In this document: one piece after another, positions 51,787 to 59,812 of the stretch
Position numbering within the stretch: the first letter of the stretch is position 1
Layout of the letters: every line of letters begins with the position of its first letter
Source: Plantibacter sp. VKM Ac-2880
GTDB taxonomy: Bacteria; Actinomycetota; Actinomycetes; Actinomycetales; Microbacteriaceae
Assembly (NCBI RefSeq): GCF_015351235.1
Contig: NZ_JADKSJ010000002.1
Location: 310,001-374,000 of the forward strand
Reading direction: 5' to 3'
Length of the DNA: 64,000 nt
Translations under genes and position numbers: made by a program
Notes under the pieces: generated by a model
The model's input: only the letters and a program-made list of their open reading frames with translations
Database searches by the model: none
Told to the model about the DNA's origin: nothing

Positions 51787-53883
51787 GTGACGCGACTGCA
51801 GGACAGCTTCGGCACCTCTCCCATGCTCGGCACGGTGCCGCGGGCCCAGCCCGACATCCAACTGCTCCGTGCGATCGCCGTCGTCTCGGTGGTGGTCTTC
51901 CACCTCGCCGCCTCCCTGCTCCCCGGCGGCTACGTCGGCGTCGACGTGTTCTTCGTCGTCAGCGGGTACCTGATCACCGGCCACCTCGTCCGGCAGGCTT
52001 CCGAGACCGGACGGATCGACCTGCCGGCGTTCTGGGCCCGGCGCCTCCGTCGGCTGCTCCCTGCCGCCCTCCTGGTGCTCGCCGTGACGAGCGTCCTCAT
52101 CTGGCGACTGGCTCCCCCGAGCGCCTGGACGCAGTTCTTCACCGAGGTGGTGGCGAGTGCGACGTCCTGGGAGAACTGGTTCCTCGCGGGCAGCGCCGTC
52201 GACTACCTCGCGCAGGGGAACGCCGCATCGCCGGTCCAGCACTTCTGGTCACTCGCCGTCGAGGAGCAGTTCTACCTCCTCTGGCCACTCGTGGTCGTGA
52301 TGTGTCTCGTCCTCGTGCGCCGCGTGTCCCGCTGGGAGCTCCGCCGCACCCTCGGCACAGCCCTCGGCGTCATCGGCGCGGCGTCACTGGTCTGCTCGAT
52401 CCTGCTCACCGCCCACGACCCGGCGCCGGCCTACTTCGTCACCCCGGCCAGGGCGTGGGAGTTCGCAGCGGGCGGCCTCCTCGCGCTCCTCGGGCCGGCG
52501 GTGGTCGTGCACCGGAGCCGATGGCGGACCGTGGCCGGGGCTGTCGGCATCGGGCTCCTGGCCACGAGCCTGCTCACCTTCACCGAACGGACCCCGTTCC
52601 CCGGGATCGCTGCCGCCCTGCCGGTCACCGGTAGCCTCCTGGTCATCGTCGGCGGATCATCGCTGCACCGGTGGTCGGTGACGACGGTGGCCCGGACGCG
52701 GGTGTCGTCGTTCCTCGGCGGCATCTCGTACTCGACGTACCTGTGGCACTGGCCGCTCATCGTCTTCGCCCCGATCGTGCTCGGCGTGTCCGTCGACCTC
52801 GGCACGCCGCTCGGGTGGGCGGTGGTCGCGTCGCTCCTGGCGCTGACCGTCGTGCTCGCGATGCTCACGAAGCGGTTCGTCGAAGACCCGGTCCGACGCG
52901 CGAGCCCCCTCGTCGATGCGCGCCCGCGTCGAACCGTCGTCCTGGCCGCCGCGGCGACCTTCGTCGTCCTGTGCATCCCGGTCGGCGGGCTCCAGACCGT
53001 CGCCGCCCAGGAGCGCGCGCTCGCAAGCACGGTCGACGCCTACGTCTCCGGTGGTGAACCGTGTTTCGGTGCCGACGCGGCCGTCTCGGGCTGCAGCAAC
53101 CCGGTGCTCGCAGACGAACTCCTCCCGCCGCTGTCGGTCCGCACGGAGGACACCGGCGACACCTTCCGGTGTTCGGCAGCCGCCGACGCCCCGGACTTCC
53201 CCGGCTGCACCTTCGGGTCCGACCGACCGGACGCCACCCGCGTCGCGCTCACCGGGAACTCGCACGCGACGATGCTCATCCCCGGGCTGATCGATCAGCT
53301 CGAGGCACGGAACTGGCGGCTCGACGTCTACGTCGGCAAGGGCTGCGAGTGGCGGACGCCGAGTCCGGACGACTCGGAGGCCTGCGCGTCCAGACGCACG
53401 CTCATGCAGCGGGCGTTCACGGGCGAGCGGCCGTACGACATCGTCCTCGTCACCTCGAAGAGTCCCGACGAGACCTCGGTCGCTCAACAGGCCGCGATCC
53501 GCAGCGCGACCCTCGCCGCCTGGACGCCGGTGCTCGACCTCGGGACGTCGATCGTCGTGTTGCGCGACAACCCTCGGGTGCCGACCGCGGCGGCCGCGTG
53601 CGTCGACCGCTCGAGCGCCGCCGACCTCATCGCCGGCGCGTGTGCCTTCCCCGTTTCCGACGCTTACCCGACCTTCGACCTGAACACCGCAACGGCCGCG
53701 ATGACCGACGGTGCCGTTCCCGTCGTGGACCTCGGCGAGCTGTACTGCACGGACGGGACCTGTCCGCTCGCCGTCGGGAACGTGCTCGTCTACCGGGATC
53801 AGCACCACATCACGGCCACCTGGTCGCGGACCCTCGGGCCGTTCCTCGTCGACCGGATCCGGGCCGTCACCGCCCGCGGGTGA
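51787..53883 (+). CDS. Acyltransferase family 3 fused to SGNH domain (OafA type)
   Basis: A 698-residue O-acyltransferase. Residues ~10-380 are the ten-helix AT3 domain with PDIQLLRAIAVVSVVVFHLA, VGVDVFFVVSGYLI and HFWSLAVEEQFYLLWPLVVV. One further helix leads to an outer SGNH domain: the nucleophile block reads LTGNSHATML, GNSH instead of the usual GDSH, and the last block YRDQHHITATW keeps the D-x-x-H pair. The outer domain has several cysteines. AT3-SGNH proteins acetylate surface polysaccharides or peptidoglycan outside the cell. The start is uncertain among GTG 51775, GTG 51787 (GGTGG eight bases upstream) and ATG 51823. Confidence 0.85.
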   Translation: MTRLQDSFGTSPMLGTVPRAQPDIQLLRAIAVVSVVVFHLAASLLPGGYVGVDVFFVVSGYLITGHLVRQASETGRIDLPAFWARRLRRLLPAALLVLAVTSVLIWRLAPPSAWTQFFTEVVASATSWENWFLAGSAVDYLAQGNAASPVQHFWSLAVEEQFYLLWPLVVVMCLVLVRRVSRWELRRTLGTALGVIGAASLVCSILLTAHDPAPAYFVTPARAWEFAAGGLLALLGPAVVVHRSRWRTVAGAVGIGLLATSLLTFTERTPFPGIAAALPVTGSLLVIVGGSSLHRWSVTTVARTRVSSFLGGISYSTYLWHWPLIVFAPIVLGVSVDLGTPLGWAVVASLLALTVVLAMLTKRFVEDPVRRASPLVDARPRRTVVLAAAATFVVLCIPVGGLQTVAAQERALASTVDAYVSGGEPCFGADAAVSGCSNPVLADELLPPLSVRTEDTGDTFRCSAAADAPDFPGCTFGSDRPDATRVALTGNSHATMLIPGLIDQLEARNWRLDVYVGKGCEWRTPSPDDSEACASRRTLMQRAFTGERPYDIVLVTSKSPDETSVAQQAAIRSATLAAWTPVLDLGTSIVVLRDNPRVPTAAAACVDRSSAADLIAGACAFPVSDAYPTFDLNTATAAMTDGAVPVVDLGELYCTDGTCPLAVGNVLVYRDQHHITATWSRTLGPFLVDRIRAVTARG

Positions 53884-53925
53884 CGGGCAGGGTCGACGCG
53901 ATCCGCCGAACAGAGCCCAGCCGGA

Positions 53926-55116
53926 TCAGACGGTGGTGGCCTCGTACTGCCGGCGGTCGGCGACGACACCGGCGAAACGGAACGGGCCTGAGGTCTCGTG
54001 CGGGCGCTCCGAGTCGTGGACATCAGCGGACGCCGCGTCACCGAGCAGCTGCAGGTACCGGGCGTCGTCGACGACCGTGCGCGCGTCGAGGCTCGCCCGG
54101 TTCGCGTCACTGCGGAGCGCCGAGCGGTAGCCGGGCCGGACGATGCCGCTGAAGCACTCCGCGACCGCACCCGAGCCGTAGCTCAGGAAGCCGATGCGCT
54201 GACCGCTGAGGTCGAGGTCGCCATCGAGCAGGGCGAGCAACGCCAGGTAGACCGAGGCAGTGTAGCTGTTGCCGATGCGGCGGTTGTAACCCGTCGTCGG
54301 CTCGATCTGCGCGTCGAGCTCCTCCTGGCTGCGCTCGACCCCGACGGCCTTCGCAAGGTGGCGGTGCGCTTTGATCGCCATCTTCGTGAACGGCTGGTGG
54401 TAGCAGAAGTGGTCGACCTCGCTGAAGTCCGCTCCCCCGCGCGAGCGGTAGTCGGCCCAGGCGCCCTCGATCGCGTCCTGGTACGCGGAGATCGACAGCT
54501 TGCCGTCGACGATCGCGGTCGCGCTGTGGTTCGGCCGCCAGAAGTCCATGACGTCCTGCGTGTACACGCCGGTCGCGGTCTCGAGCTCGAGGATCGCGGG
54601 GTCGGCCGCGACGAGCATGGCCACCGCACCGGCACCCTGCGTCGGTTCGGCGTTCGAGTGCAGTTCGTAGCGCGCGACGTCGCTCGCGATCACGAGCACG
54701 GTCTCCTCGGGGTTCCGAGCGACGAGGGCTGCAGCGAACTGGAGTGCTGCGGTGGCCGAATAGCAGGCCTGCTTGAGTTCCACGACGCGGACCGCCTGCG
54801 GCAGGCCGAGGAGGCGGTGCACGTAGACACCGGCGGCCTTCGACTGGTCGATCCCCGACTCGGTGGCGAAGAGGACCGTGCGCAGACGGTCGCTCCCGTG
54901 CCGCTCGATGATCTGCACGGCCGCTGCGGCGGCCATGGTGACGATGTCCTCGTCGGCTGCGGGCACGCTCATCTCGCTCTGGCCGAGGCCGACGTAGTAC
55001 TTCGCCGGCTCGACGCCGAAGCGTCCGGCGAGCTCGGCCAGGTCGATGCGGTTCGCACCGGTGGCGAAGGCGATGTCGTCGATACCGACGACGGGGGTGG
55101 TGGTCTGGGTGTTCAC
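53926..55116 (-). CDS. mvaS: Hydroxymethylglutaryl-CoA synthase
   Basis: A 396-residue thiolase-fold enzyme condensing acetyl-CoA with acetoacetyl-CoA. The catalytic Cys118 is in VVELKQACYSATAAL, the general-acid Glu86 in FATESGIDQSK, and the His in FCYHQPFTKMAIKAH. NSYTASVYLALLALLDG is the C-terminal lid. Length is that of bacterial MvaS. GTG at 55116, 58 bases after the mvaA stop. Last gene of the mevalonate operon. Confidence 0.95.
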   Translation of the reverse strand: MNTQTTTPVVGIDDIAFATGANRIDLAELAGRFGVEPAKYYVGLGQSEMSVPAADEDIVTMAAAAAVQIIERHGSDRLRTVLFATESGIDQSKAAGVYVHRLLGLPQAVRVVELKQACYSATAALQFAAALVARNPEETVLVIASDVARYELHSNAEPTQGAGAVAMLVAADPAILELETATGVYTQDVMDFWRPNHSATAIVDGKLSISAYQDAIEGAWADYRSRGGADFSEVDHFCYHQPFTKMAIKAHRHLAKAVGVERSQEELDAQIEPTTGYNRRIGNSYTASVYLALLALLDGDLDLSGQRIGFLSYGSGAVAECFSGIVRPGYRSALRSDANRASLDARTVVDDARYLQLLGDAASADVHDSERPHETSGPFRFAGVVADRRQYEATTV

Positions 55117-55174
55117 GTGCGGGGTGCTCCGTTCGAGCGTCGACGATGCACCGGTCCCCCGGTGCGGTGGGGGG

Positions 55175-56242
55175 TCAGGCAGGCGTTCCGGCGGCGGTCT
55201 GCGCGCTGCGTTCGAGTTTGAGGTGGGCGGCCATGAGCTCGCCGGGGTTGGTCTGCGCCGCCAGCAGCGACAGCTCGCCGCACCACACGGCCGCGGCGCA
55301 CAGGACGGCGAGCCGCCGAGCGTTGGCGCCCGGTTCGCGGTCCTCGCGGCAGCCGAGGCGGGCCAGGTTCTCCTCGACGAACCCGAGGCCTTTGCCGTTG
55401 CCGACGGTTCCGACGATGAGGTTCGGGAGCGTGCAGGAGAAGTAGAGGTCGCCGTCGTGGACCTCGGCGTGGGTGACCCCCTGGGAGCCCTCGACGATGT
55501 TCGCCGCGTCCTGACCGGTCGCGAGGTAGAACGCGAGCAGCATGTTCGCGTAGTGGGCGTTCGCGCTGCGGAGGCCGCCCGCCAGGATCGTCCCGACAAG
55601 GTTCTTGCGCACGTTGAGCTGGACGATCTGTTCCGGCGTGGTGTGCAGGAACCGCTCGACGATCGCGCGCGGGATGGTCATCTCGGTGACGACGTTCTTA
55701 CCGCGGCCCAGGATGCCGTTGACCGCCGTCGCCTTCTTGTCCGAGCAGAAGTTGCCGGAGATCGACCCGTACCGCAGCTGCGGCCATCGCTCCATGATGT
55801 ACGGCATGAGCCTGTCGGCCGCGAGCGTCACCATGTTGTGTCCGGAGGCGTCGCCGGTGCGGAACTCGAGGCGGAGGAACAGGAGGTTGCCGGCGATCTG
55901 CGAGTTGACCTCGATGAGCTCGGCGAAGTGGCTCGACTGCGCGACGACGGCCTGGAGTTCCGGCAGACTGCGCTCGATCTCACGCAACGCCTGCAGGGCG
56001 TCTCCGGCGGAGTCGACCTCGAACAGGACGGAACGGCTCATGCGCTCGTCGACGAGGGTGGCCCGGATCCCGCCGGGGACCATGGAGGAGATCCGCGCGC
56101 CGCGACGGACCGAGGGCCACAGCGGGCTCTCGTACGTGGCGAGCGGCACCTCCTGCTCGCCCTCCATGACGTTGCCGCTGAGGTGGAGCGGGCCGACCCA
56201 CTTGAGGGGGACGGGTGCGACACCGTCGGGTTCGTTGCTCAT
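55175..56242 (-). CDS. mvaA: Hydroxymethylglutaryl-CoA reductase
   Basis: A 355-residue HMG-CoA reductase, reducing HMG-CoA to mevalonate. Substrate-binding EGEQEVPLATYESPLWPS, catalytic Lys in NFCSDKKATAVNGI, Asn/Asp region GSQGVTHAEVHDGDLYFSCT and cofactor loop VGTVGNGKGLGFVEENL are visible. Length matches the short, soluble form known from Streptomyces. The ATG overlaps the pmk stop (ATGA). Confidence 0.95.
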   Translation of the reverse strand: MSNEPDGVAPVPLKWVGPLHLSGNVMEGEQEVPLATYESPLWPSVRRGARISSMVPGGIRATLVDERMSRSVLFEVDSAGDALQALREIERSLPELQAVVAQSSHFAELIEVNSQIAGNLLFLRLEFRTGDASGHNMVTLAADRLMPYIMERWPQLRYGSISGNFCSDKKATAVNGILGRGKNVVTEMTIPRAIVERFLHTTPEQIVQLNVRKNLVGTILAGGLRSANAHYANMLLAFYLATGQDAANIVEGSQGVTHAEVHDGDLYFSCTLPNLIVGTVGNGKGLGFVEENLARLGCREDREPGANARRLAVLCAAAVWCGELSLLAAQTNPGELMAAHLKLERSAQTAAGTPA

Positions 56243-57456
56243 GCGTGATGTTCCGTTCCGCCCCGCGGGACGTCGTGCTGCTCGGCGAAGGCGCGAGCGT
56301 AGGTGGATCTGATGGATTCGACCGCGCGGTCGTCGGTGCGGCTGATCTCCGACGGCCCCCACGGGCTGTGGGCGGCGTCGATCAGGCCGGTCGGCGGGTG
56401 CACGGTGAGCGGGAGCCGTTCGATGCCGTGCGCCGACCAGTCGTCTTCGAGGGCGGTCGTGCACACGGATTGACCGATGAACGCGATGCCGCAGTCGCCG
56501 CCGCCCGCGCCGGACGACTTCGCCGCCCCGCCGAGCCGCTCGGCGGCGTCGCAGAGCTCGGCCAGCGCGGCGGTCTCGATGTCGACCCCGGCGTCGCGGC
56601 CGAGACCGGCGAGGGTCGCCCGTGCCGAGCGGACGGCGCCGAGCACGAGCGCCGGGTCCTCGTCGTTCAGGCCGATCGTCAACGCGTCCACGGCCGCTCG
56701 ACTGGCCGAGAGGAACGCGGTGTAGTGGGCGCTCTCCGCCCACTTGCGCGACTGCAGTTCGTCGACGAGCCGGGTGGTGGATGCGGGCTCACCCGTCCAG
56801 CCCACGAGCAGGCGGAGCGAGGTGGGCGGCGAGAGGCGTTCGAGCCCGAGCTCCGCCCACGGGTCGCGCAACGCGGCGAGCACCCCGGACCGGTGGCGCA
56901 GCTCGCGCAGGCGCGCGCGATCAGGAGAGGTGTATCGGAGCCAGCCACCGAACATGCTGGCCGCGAGGTCGCCCCCGGACGCCGCCGGCGCCACGTCGAT
57001 GGTCGCGAGGATCGCGAGTTTGAGCATCTGCGTGCGGGTCAGGTCGAGCTGGTAGAACTCGTCGAGCGCTCGGATGGTCGCGGTCGTGACGGCGGCGCTC
57101 GAGCCGAGACCGAACTTCCGGCCGCTCGCGTCGTCGAGTTCGCTCGTGATGGACAGGGCGGAGAACCGCTGCGCGACACCGAGTTCGGCGACCAGGGTCT
57201 CCATCGTGCTGACGGCGGAGAGGACGTGGTCGAGCGGGCGCTCCTCGTGCTCGACGACGACACCGTTGCGGTTCCGTCGCCAGATGATCGGCGCGCGACC
57301 GTACTGGTCGGAGAAGATGCGTCCCTCGTGCTCGCTCGCCTCGAGGCGCACGGTGACGCACCGGTCGACGGCGACGAGGATGGAGGGGTGTCCCGGCTCC
57401 ACGACGGCGTACTCGCCGGCGACGAACAACTTGCCGGGCGCCTTGATCTCGATCAT
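56239..57456 (-). CDS. Phosphomevalonate kinase
   Basis: A 405-residue GHMP kinase that phosphorylates 5-phosphomevalonate. Motif 1 IEIKAPGKLFVAGEYAVVEP, the ATP loop KFGLGSSAAVTTATIRAL and motif 3 KSSGAGGGDCGIAF are all present. Lys and Glu placement in motif 1 fits phosphomevalonate rather than mevalonate kinase. ATG at 57456 overlaps the mvaD stop; the frame is open far upstream through mvaD but that stretch is non-homologous. Usually called mvaK2 or pmk. Confidence 0.93.
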   Translation of the reverse strand: MIEIKAPGKLFVAGEYAVVEPGHPSILVAVDRCVTVRLEASEHEGRIFSDQYGRAPIIWRRNRNGVVVEHEERPLDHVLSAVSTMETLVAELGVAQRFSALSITSELDDASGRKFGLGSSAAVTTATIRALDEFYQLDLTRTQMLKLAILATIDVAPAASGGDLAASMFGGWLRYTSPDRARLRELRHRSGVLAALRDPWAELGLERLSPPTSLRLLVGWTGEPASTTRLVDELQSRKWAESAHYTAFLSASRAAVDALTIGLNDEDPALVLGAVRSARATLAGLGRDAGVDIETAALAELCDAAERLGGAAKSSGAGGGDCGIAFIGQSVCTTALEDDWSAHGIERLPLTVHPPTGLIDAAHSPWGPSEISRTDDRAVESIRSTYARAFAEQHDVPRGGTEHHA

Positions 57457-58487
57457 CGCGCTCCTTCCGTGGTCTGCTCGCCCGCCGATCCGCCGGGCTC
57501 CGAGGTGATGAGCCTCGCGCCCCGTCCGGCTCTGGCGGGGATGACGCCGATGTCCGGCTGCGCCTCGAGGATCCGAGACGCGAGCTCGTCGACCGTGTCG
57601 GCCCGACAGAGGATCTTCACGTTCGGGCCGGCGTCCATCGTCGCATAGCATTCGAGGCCGTCGCCTCTGAGGTTTGCGACGAGATCGAGCAGTTCCACGC
57701 TCGCCGGGCCCCAGTACCGCACCGGCGGCTCGGCACCGAGCATCGTGGCGTGCATCCGCATGGCGTTCCGCTCGGCGATCGTGCCGACCGCGGTGAAGTC
57801 CGCGCGGGCGATCGCGGCCAGCATCTCCTCGAGTTCGATCGGCGTGCGTTCGACCCACGCGGGGTAGTACGGCGAGGTGTCGACCGTGCGCCGCATGCCG
57901 TCGCGGCTCGAGACCGACTTCGCGCGGGCGTCGAGAACGGTGAGGACCATGCCCAACTCGAGCCCCGGAGGAGCCGGGACCGCCTCGGCGAAGGAGCTCT
58001 CGTCGTCGTGCCCCGAGTGCCAGACGGCGAGTCCGTCGAAGATCGACCGGGAGGCGGAGCCCGAGCCGCGACGGGCGAGGCGTGAGAGGCCGCGGCGGTC
58101 GAGCTCGAGTCCGAACGCGGTCGATGCGGCAAGCGCCAGGGCGGCGAACCCGGAGGCGGACGAGGCGAGCCCCGCACCCGTGGGGATCTCGTTGTGGGAG
58201 TCGACGACGACGCGGTCGTCGCGACCGGCGATCGTCCGGACGAGATCGATGAAGCGGGTGACGCGGGCGCGGGCGGTGCCGTCGAGTGGCTGCCCGCCGA
58301 GGGACACGACGTCGTCGGGTCCGTCGCTCAGCCGCACGGTCGTCGTGGTGGGCGCAGCGTCCAGCGTGAGGGACAGGCTGCCGGTCCACGGGAGGATGAG
58401 GGCTTCGTCGCGCTTGCCCCAGTACTTGACGAGCGCGATGTTGGGGTTGGCGAGCGCCGTCGCCTGGTGCTGTGGGGTCGTGGTCAC
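57453..58487 (-). CDS. mvaD: Diphosphomevalonate decarboxylase
   Basis: A 344-residue GHMP-family enzyme making isopentenyl diphosphate from mevalonate diphosphate with ATP. ANPNIALVKYWGKRDEALIL is the near-invariant N-terminal signature, and HNEIPTGAGLASSASGFAAL with SGSASRSIFDG the ATP and substrate loops; MDAGPNVKILC is motif 3. GTG at 58487 overlaps the mvk stop, and its own stop overlaps pmk (ATGA). Confidence 0.96.
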   Translation of the reverse strand: MTTTPQHQATALANPNIALVKYWGKRDEALILPWTGSLSLTLDAAPTTTTVRLSDGPDDVVSLGGQPLDGTARARVTRFIDLVRTIAGRDDRVVVDSHNEIPTGAGLASSASGFAALALAASTAFGLELDRRGLSRLARRGSGSASRSIFDGLAVWHSGHDDESSFAEAVPAPPGLELGMVLTVLDARAKSVSSRDGMRRTVDTSPYYPAWVERTPIELEEMLAAIARADFTAVGTIAERNAMRMHATMLGAEPPVRYWGPASVELLDLVANLRGDGLECYATMDAGPNVKILCRADTVDELASRILEAQPDIGVIPARAGRGARLITSEPGGSAGEQTTEGAR

Positions 58488-59422
58488 GCGTAGTCCTCCG
58501 CGTCGATCGTCCAGGTGCCGAGTGCTCCGGCCTCCAGGAGGGCTTGCGAGATGCGCTCCGCCGAGGCGGCGTCGCGGGCGAGGGCGATGATGCAGCCGCC
58601 CTGGCCACCGCCCGTGAGTTTGGCTCCGAGGGCACCCGCCGCTCGGGCGACCTCGATGAGGGCGGTGATGGCGGGGTGGCCCGCTCCGAGCTCGTCGAGG
58701 ACGAGCTGCGCGGCGGTCATGCGCGTACCGAGGTCGTCTCGGCGGTCGGCCGCGAGGTCGGCGATACCGGCCAGGGTCCCGTGCTCGAGCTCCGCGAGCA
58801 GCGTCCGTCCGCGTGCCGGGTTCCGCTCGATGAAGGCCCGTACGTCGGCGACCGCCTTGCGGGTCGATCCGCGTGCACCGGTGTCGGCGACGACGAACCC
58901 ACCACCGAAGCGGATGGGTGGGTGGTCGACGCGACCCGCCGTGAAGAGGATGGGTGCGGAGGCGCTCGTTGCCCGCGCGTCGAGGCCGCTCGGCGTGCCG
59001 TGGGCGACGCGCTCGCCGCGCTGCACCAGCTCGAACCGGTCGGCGTCGTCGAGGGCCACGCCGTACAGATCGGCGACGGCGTCGACGATCGCGTTCGCGG
59101 CCGCAGCGCTCGAACCGAGTCCTCGTCCGATCGGCAACGTCCCCCGGACGACGACCTCGACGCCGTCGTCCTCGGCGCCGACGTGGCGGAGGGTCTCAAG
59201 GACGGTGGTCCCGAGTGGATCCGCGGGGTCCAGCGGGCCGAGCGAGATCTCCGTGTCGAGCACCGACGCGCCGGCCACGTGCCGGGCGGACGCTTCGACG
59301 CGGAGCGACGGGACCGGGAGGGCGACGGCGGGCGACCCGTAGACGACGGCGTGCTCGCCCAGCAGGATCGCCTTGGCATGCGCGAAGCCGCGACCGGTCG
59401 CAGCCGTGTGCTCTGTCGTCAT
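58484..59422 (-). CDS. mvk: Mevalonate kinase
   Basis: A 312-residue GHMP kinase, first gene of the mevalonate operon. FAHAKAILLGEHAVVYGSPA is motif 1, IGRGLGSSAAAANAIVDAVA the ATP loop, PSGLDARATSASAP carries the catalytic Asp, and LGAKLTGGGQGGCIIAL is motif 3. ATG at 59422 was chosen; an ATG 39 bases upstream adds a non-homologous stretch that runs through a palindrome. Expression starts from the 390-base region shared with the divergent glutamate synthase. Confidence 0.95.
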   Translation of the reverse strand: MTTEHTAATGRGFAHAKAILLGEHAVVYGSPAVALPVPSLRVEASARHVAGASVLDTEISLGPLDPADPLGTTVLETLRHVGAEDDGVEVVVRGTLPIGRGLGSSAAAANAIVDAVADLYGVALDDADRFELVQRGERVAHGTPSGLDARATSASAPILFTAGRVDHPPIRFGGGFVVADTGARGSTRKAVADVRAFIERNPARGRTLLAELEHGTLAGIADLAADRRDDLGTRMTAAQLVLDELGAGHPAITALIEVARAAGALGAKLTGGGQGGCIIALARDAASAERISQALLEAGALGTWTIDAEDYA

Positions 59423-59812
59423 CTCACCATTCTGGTCCGAAAAACATGCAGCTGGCTGCACATCGGTGGTCCGGTCGCGATCCGGACCAGGACGGGTCTC
59501 GACCCGTCGCCGTCCGGCGGCGCATCCGGGCGCTCCACGATCCTCAGGCGGCGGGAGCCACCGGAGCCCTCACGGCTCGTCCCATCCGCACTGGAAGCAC
59601 CCAGCCTACGCCGATCGACCCGGTTCGGCCGATTACGGTTGAGCAGGCGTGACGGCACGGTTACTATCGGTACACCTCCATTCATGCAGACGACGGCCGC
59701 CGCACCCAGCGCCCGCGTCGACACGGACCCACCCTCCAGCGACGTAGACCCGGTCCCGTCATCTCACCGTCTCCGGGCCGTCCAGCGCCCGCATTCCGAG
59801 GGGTACCCCGTC
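59423..59812. promoter_or_regulatory. 390-base divergent control region between mvk and glutamate synthase
   Basis: The longest gene-free stretch in the window. It holds a palindrome (59447-59460), a TGGTCCG repeat set (59433-59489), and a -10-like TACTAT near 59662 on the plus strand. An in-frame ATG at 59684 could extend the glutamate synthase by 43 residues but has no ribosome site. No small gene or RNA was recognised. Confidence 0.5.
59433..59489. repeat. TGGTCCG direct and inverted repeats with a 14-base palindrome
   Basis: TGGTCCG at 59433-59439, TGGTCCGG at 59467-59474 and its inverse CCGGACCA at 59482-59489 (8-base-pair hairpin, 7-base loop), plus tgcagctggctgca (59447-59460), a perfect palindrome around two central bases. 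Placed just upstream of the mvk start, they look like operator sites. Confidence 0.5.

Noticed and set aside
56239-58635. 798-residue extended phosphomevalonate kinase
   Set aside because: The N-terminal half is an out-of-frame reading of mvaD; the GHMP motif starts exactly at the ATG at 57456.
59684-59812. Upstream ATG as glutamate synthase start
   Set aside because: It adds 43 unconserved residues and has no ribosome site, whereas GTG 59813 has GAGGGG at good spacing. Not fully excluded.
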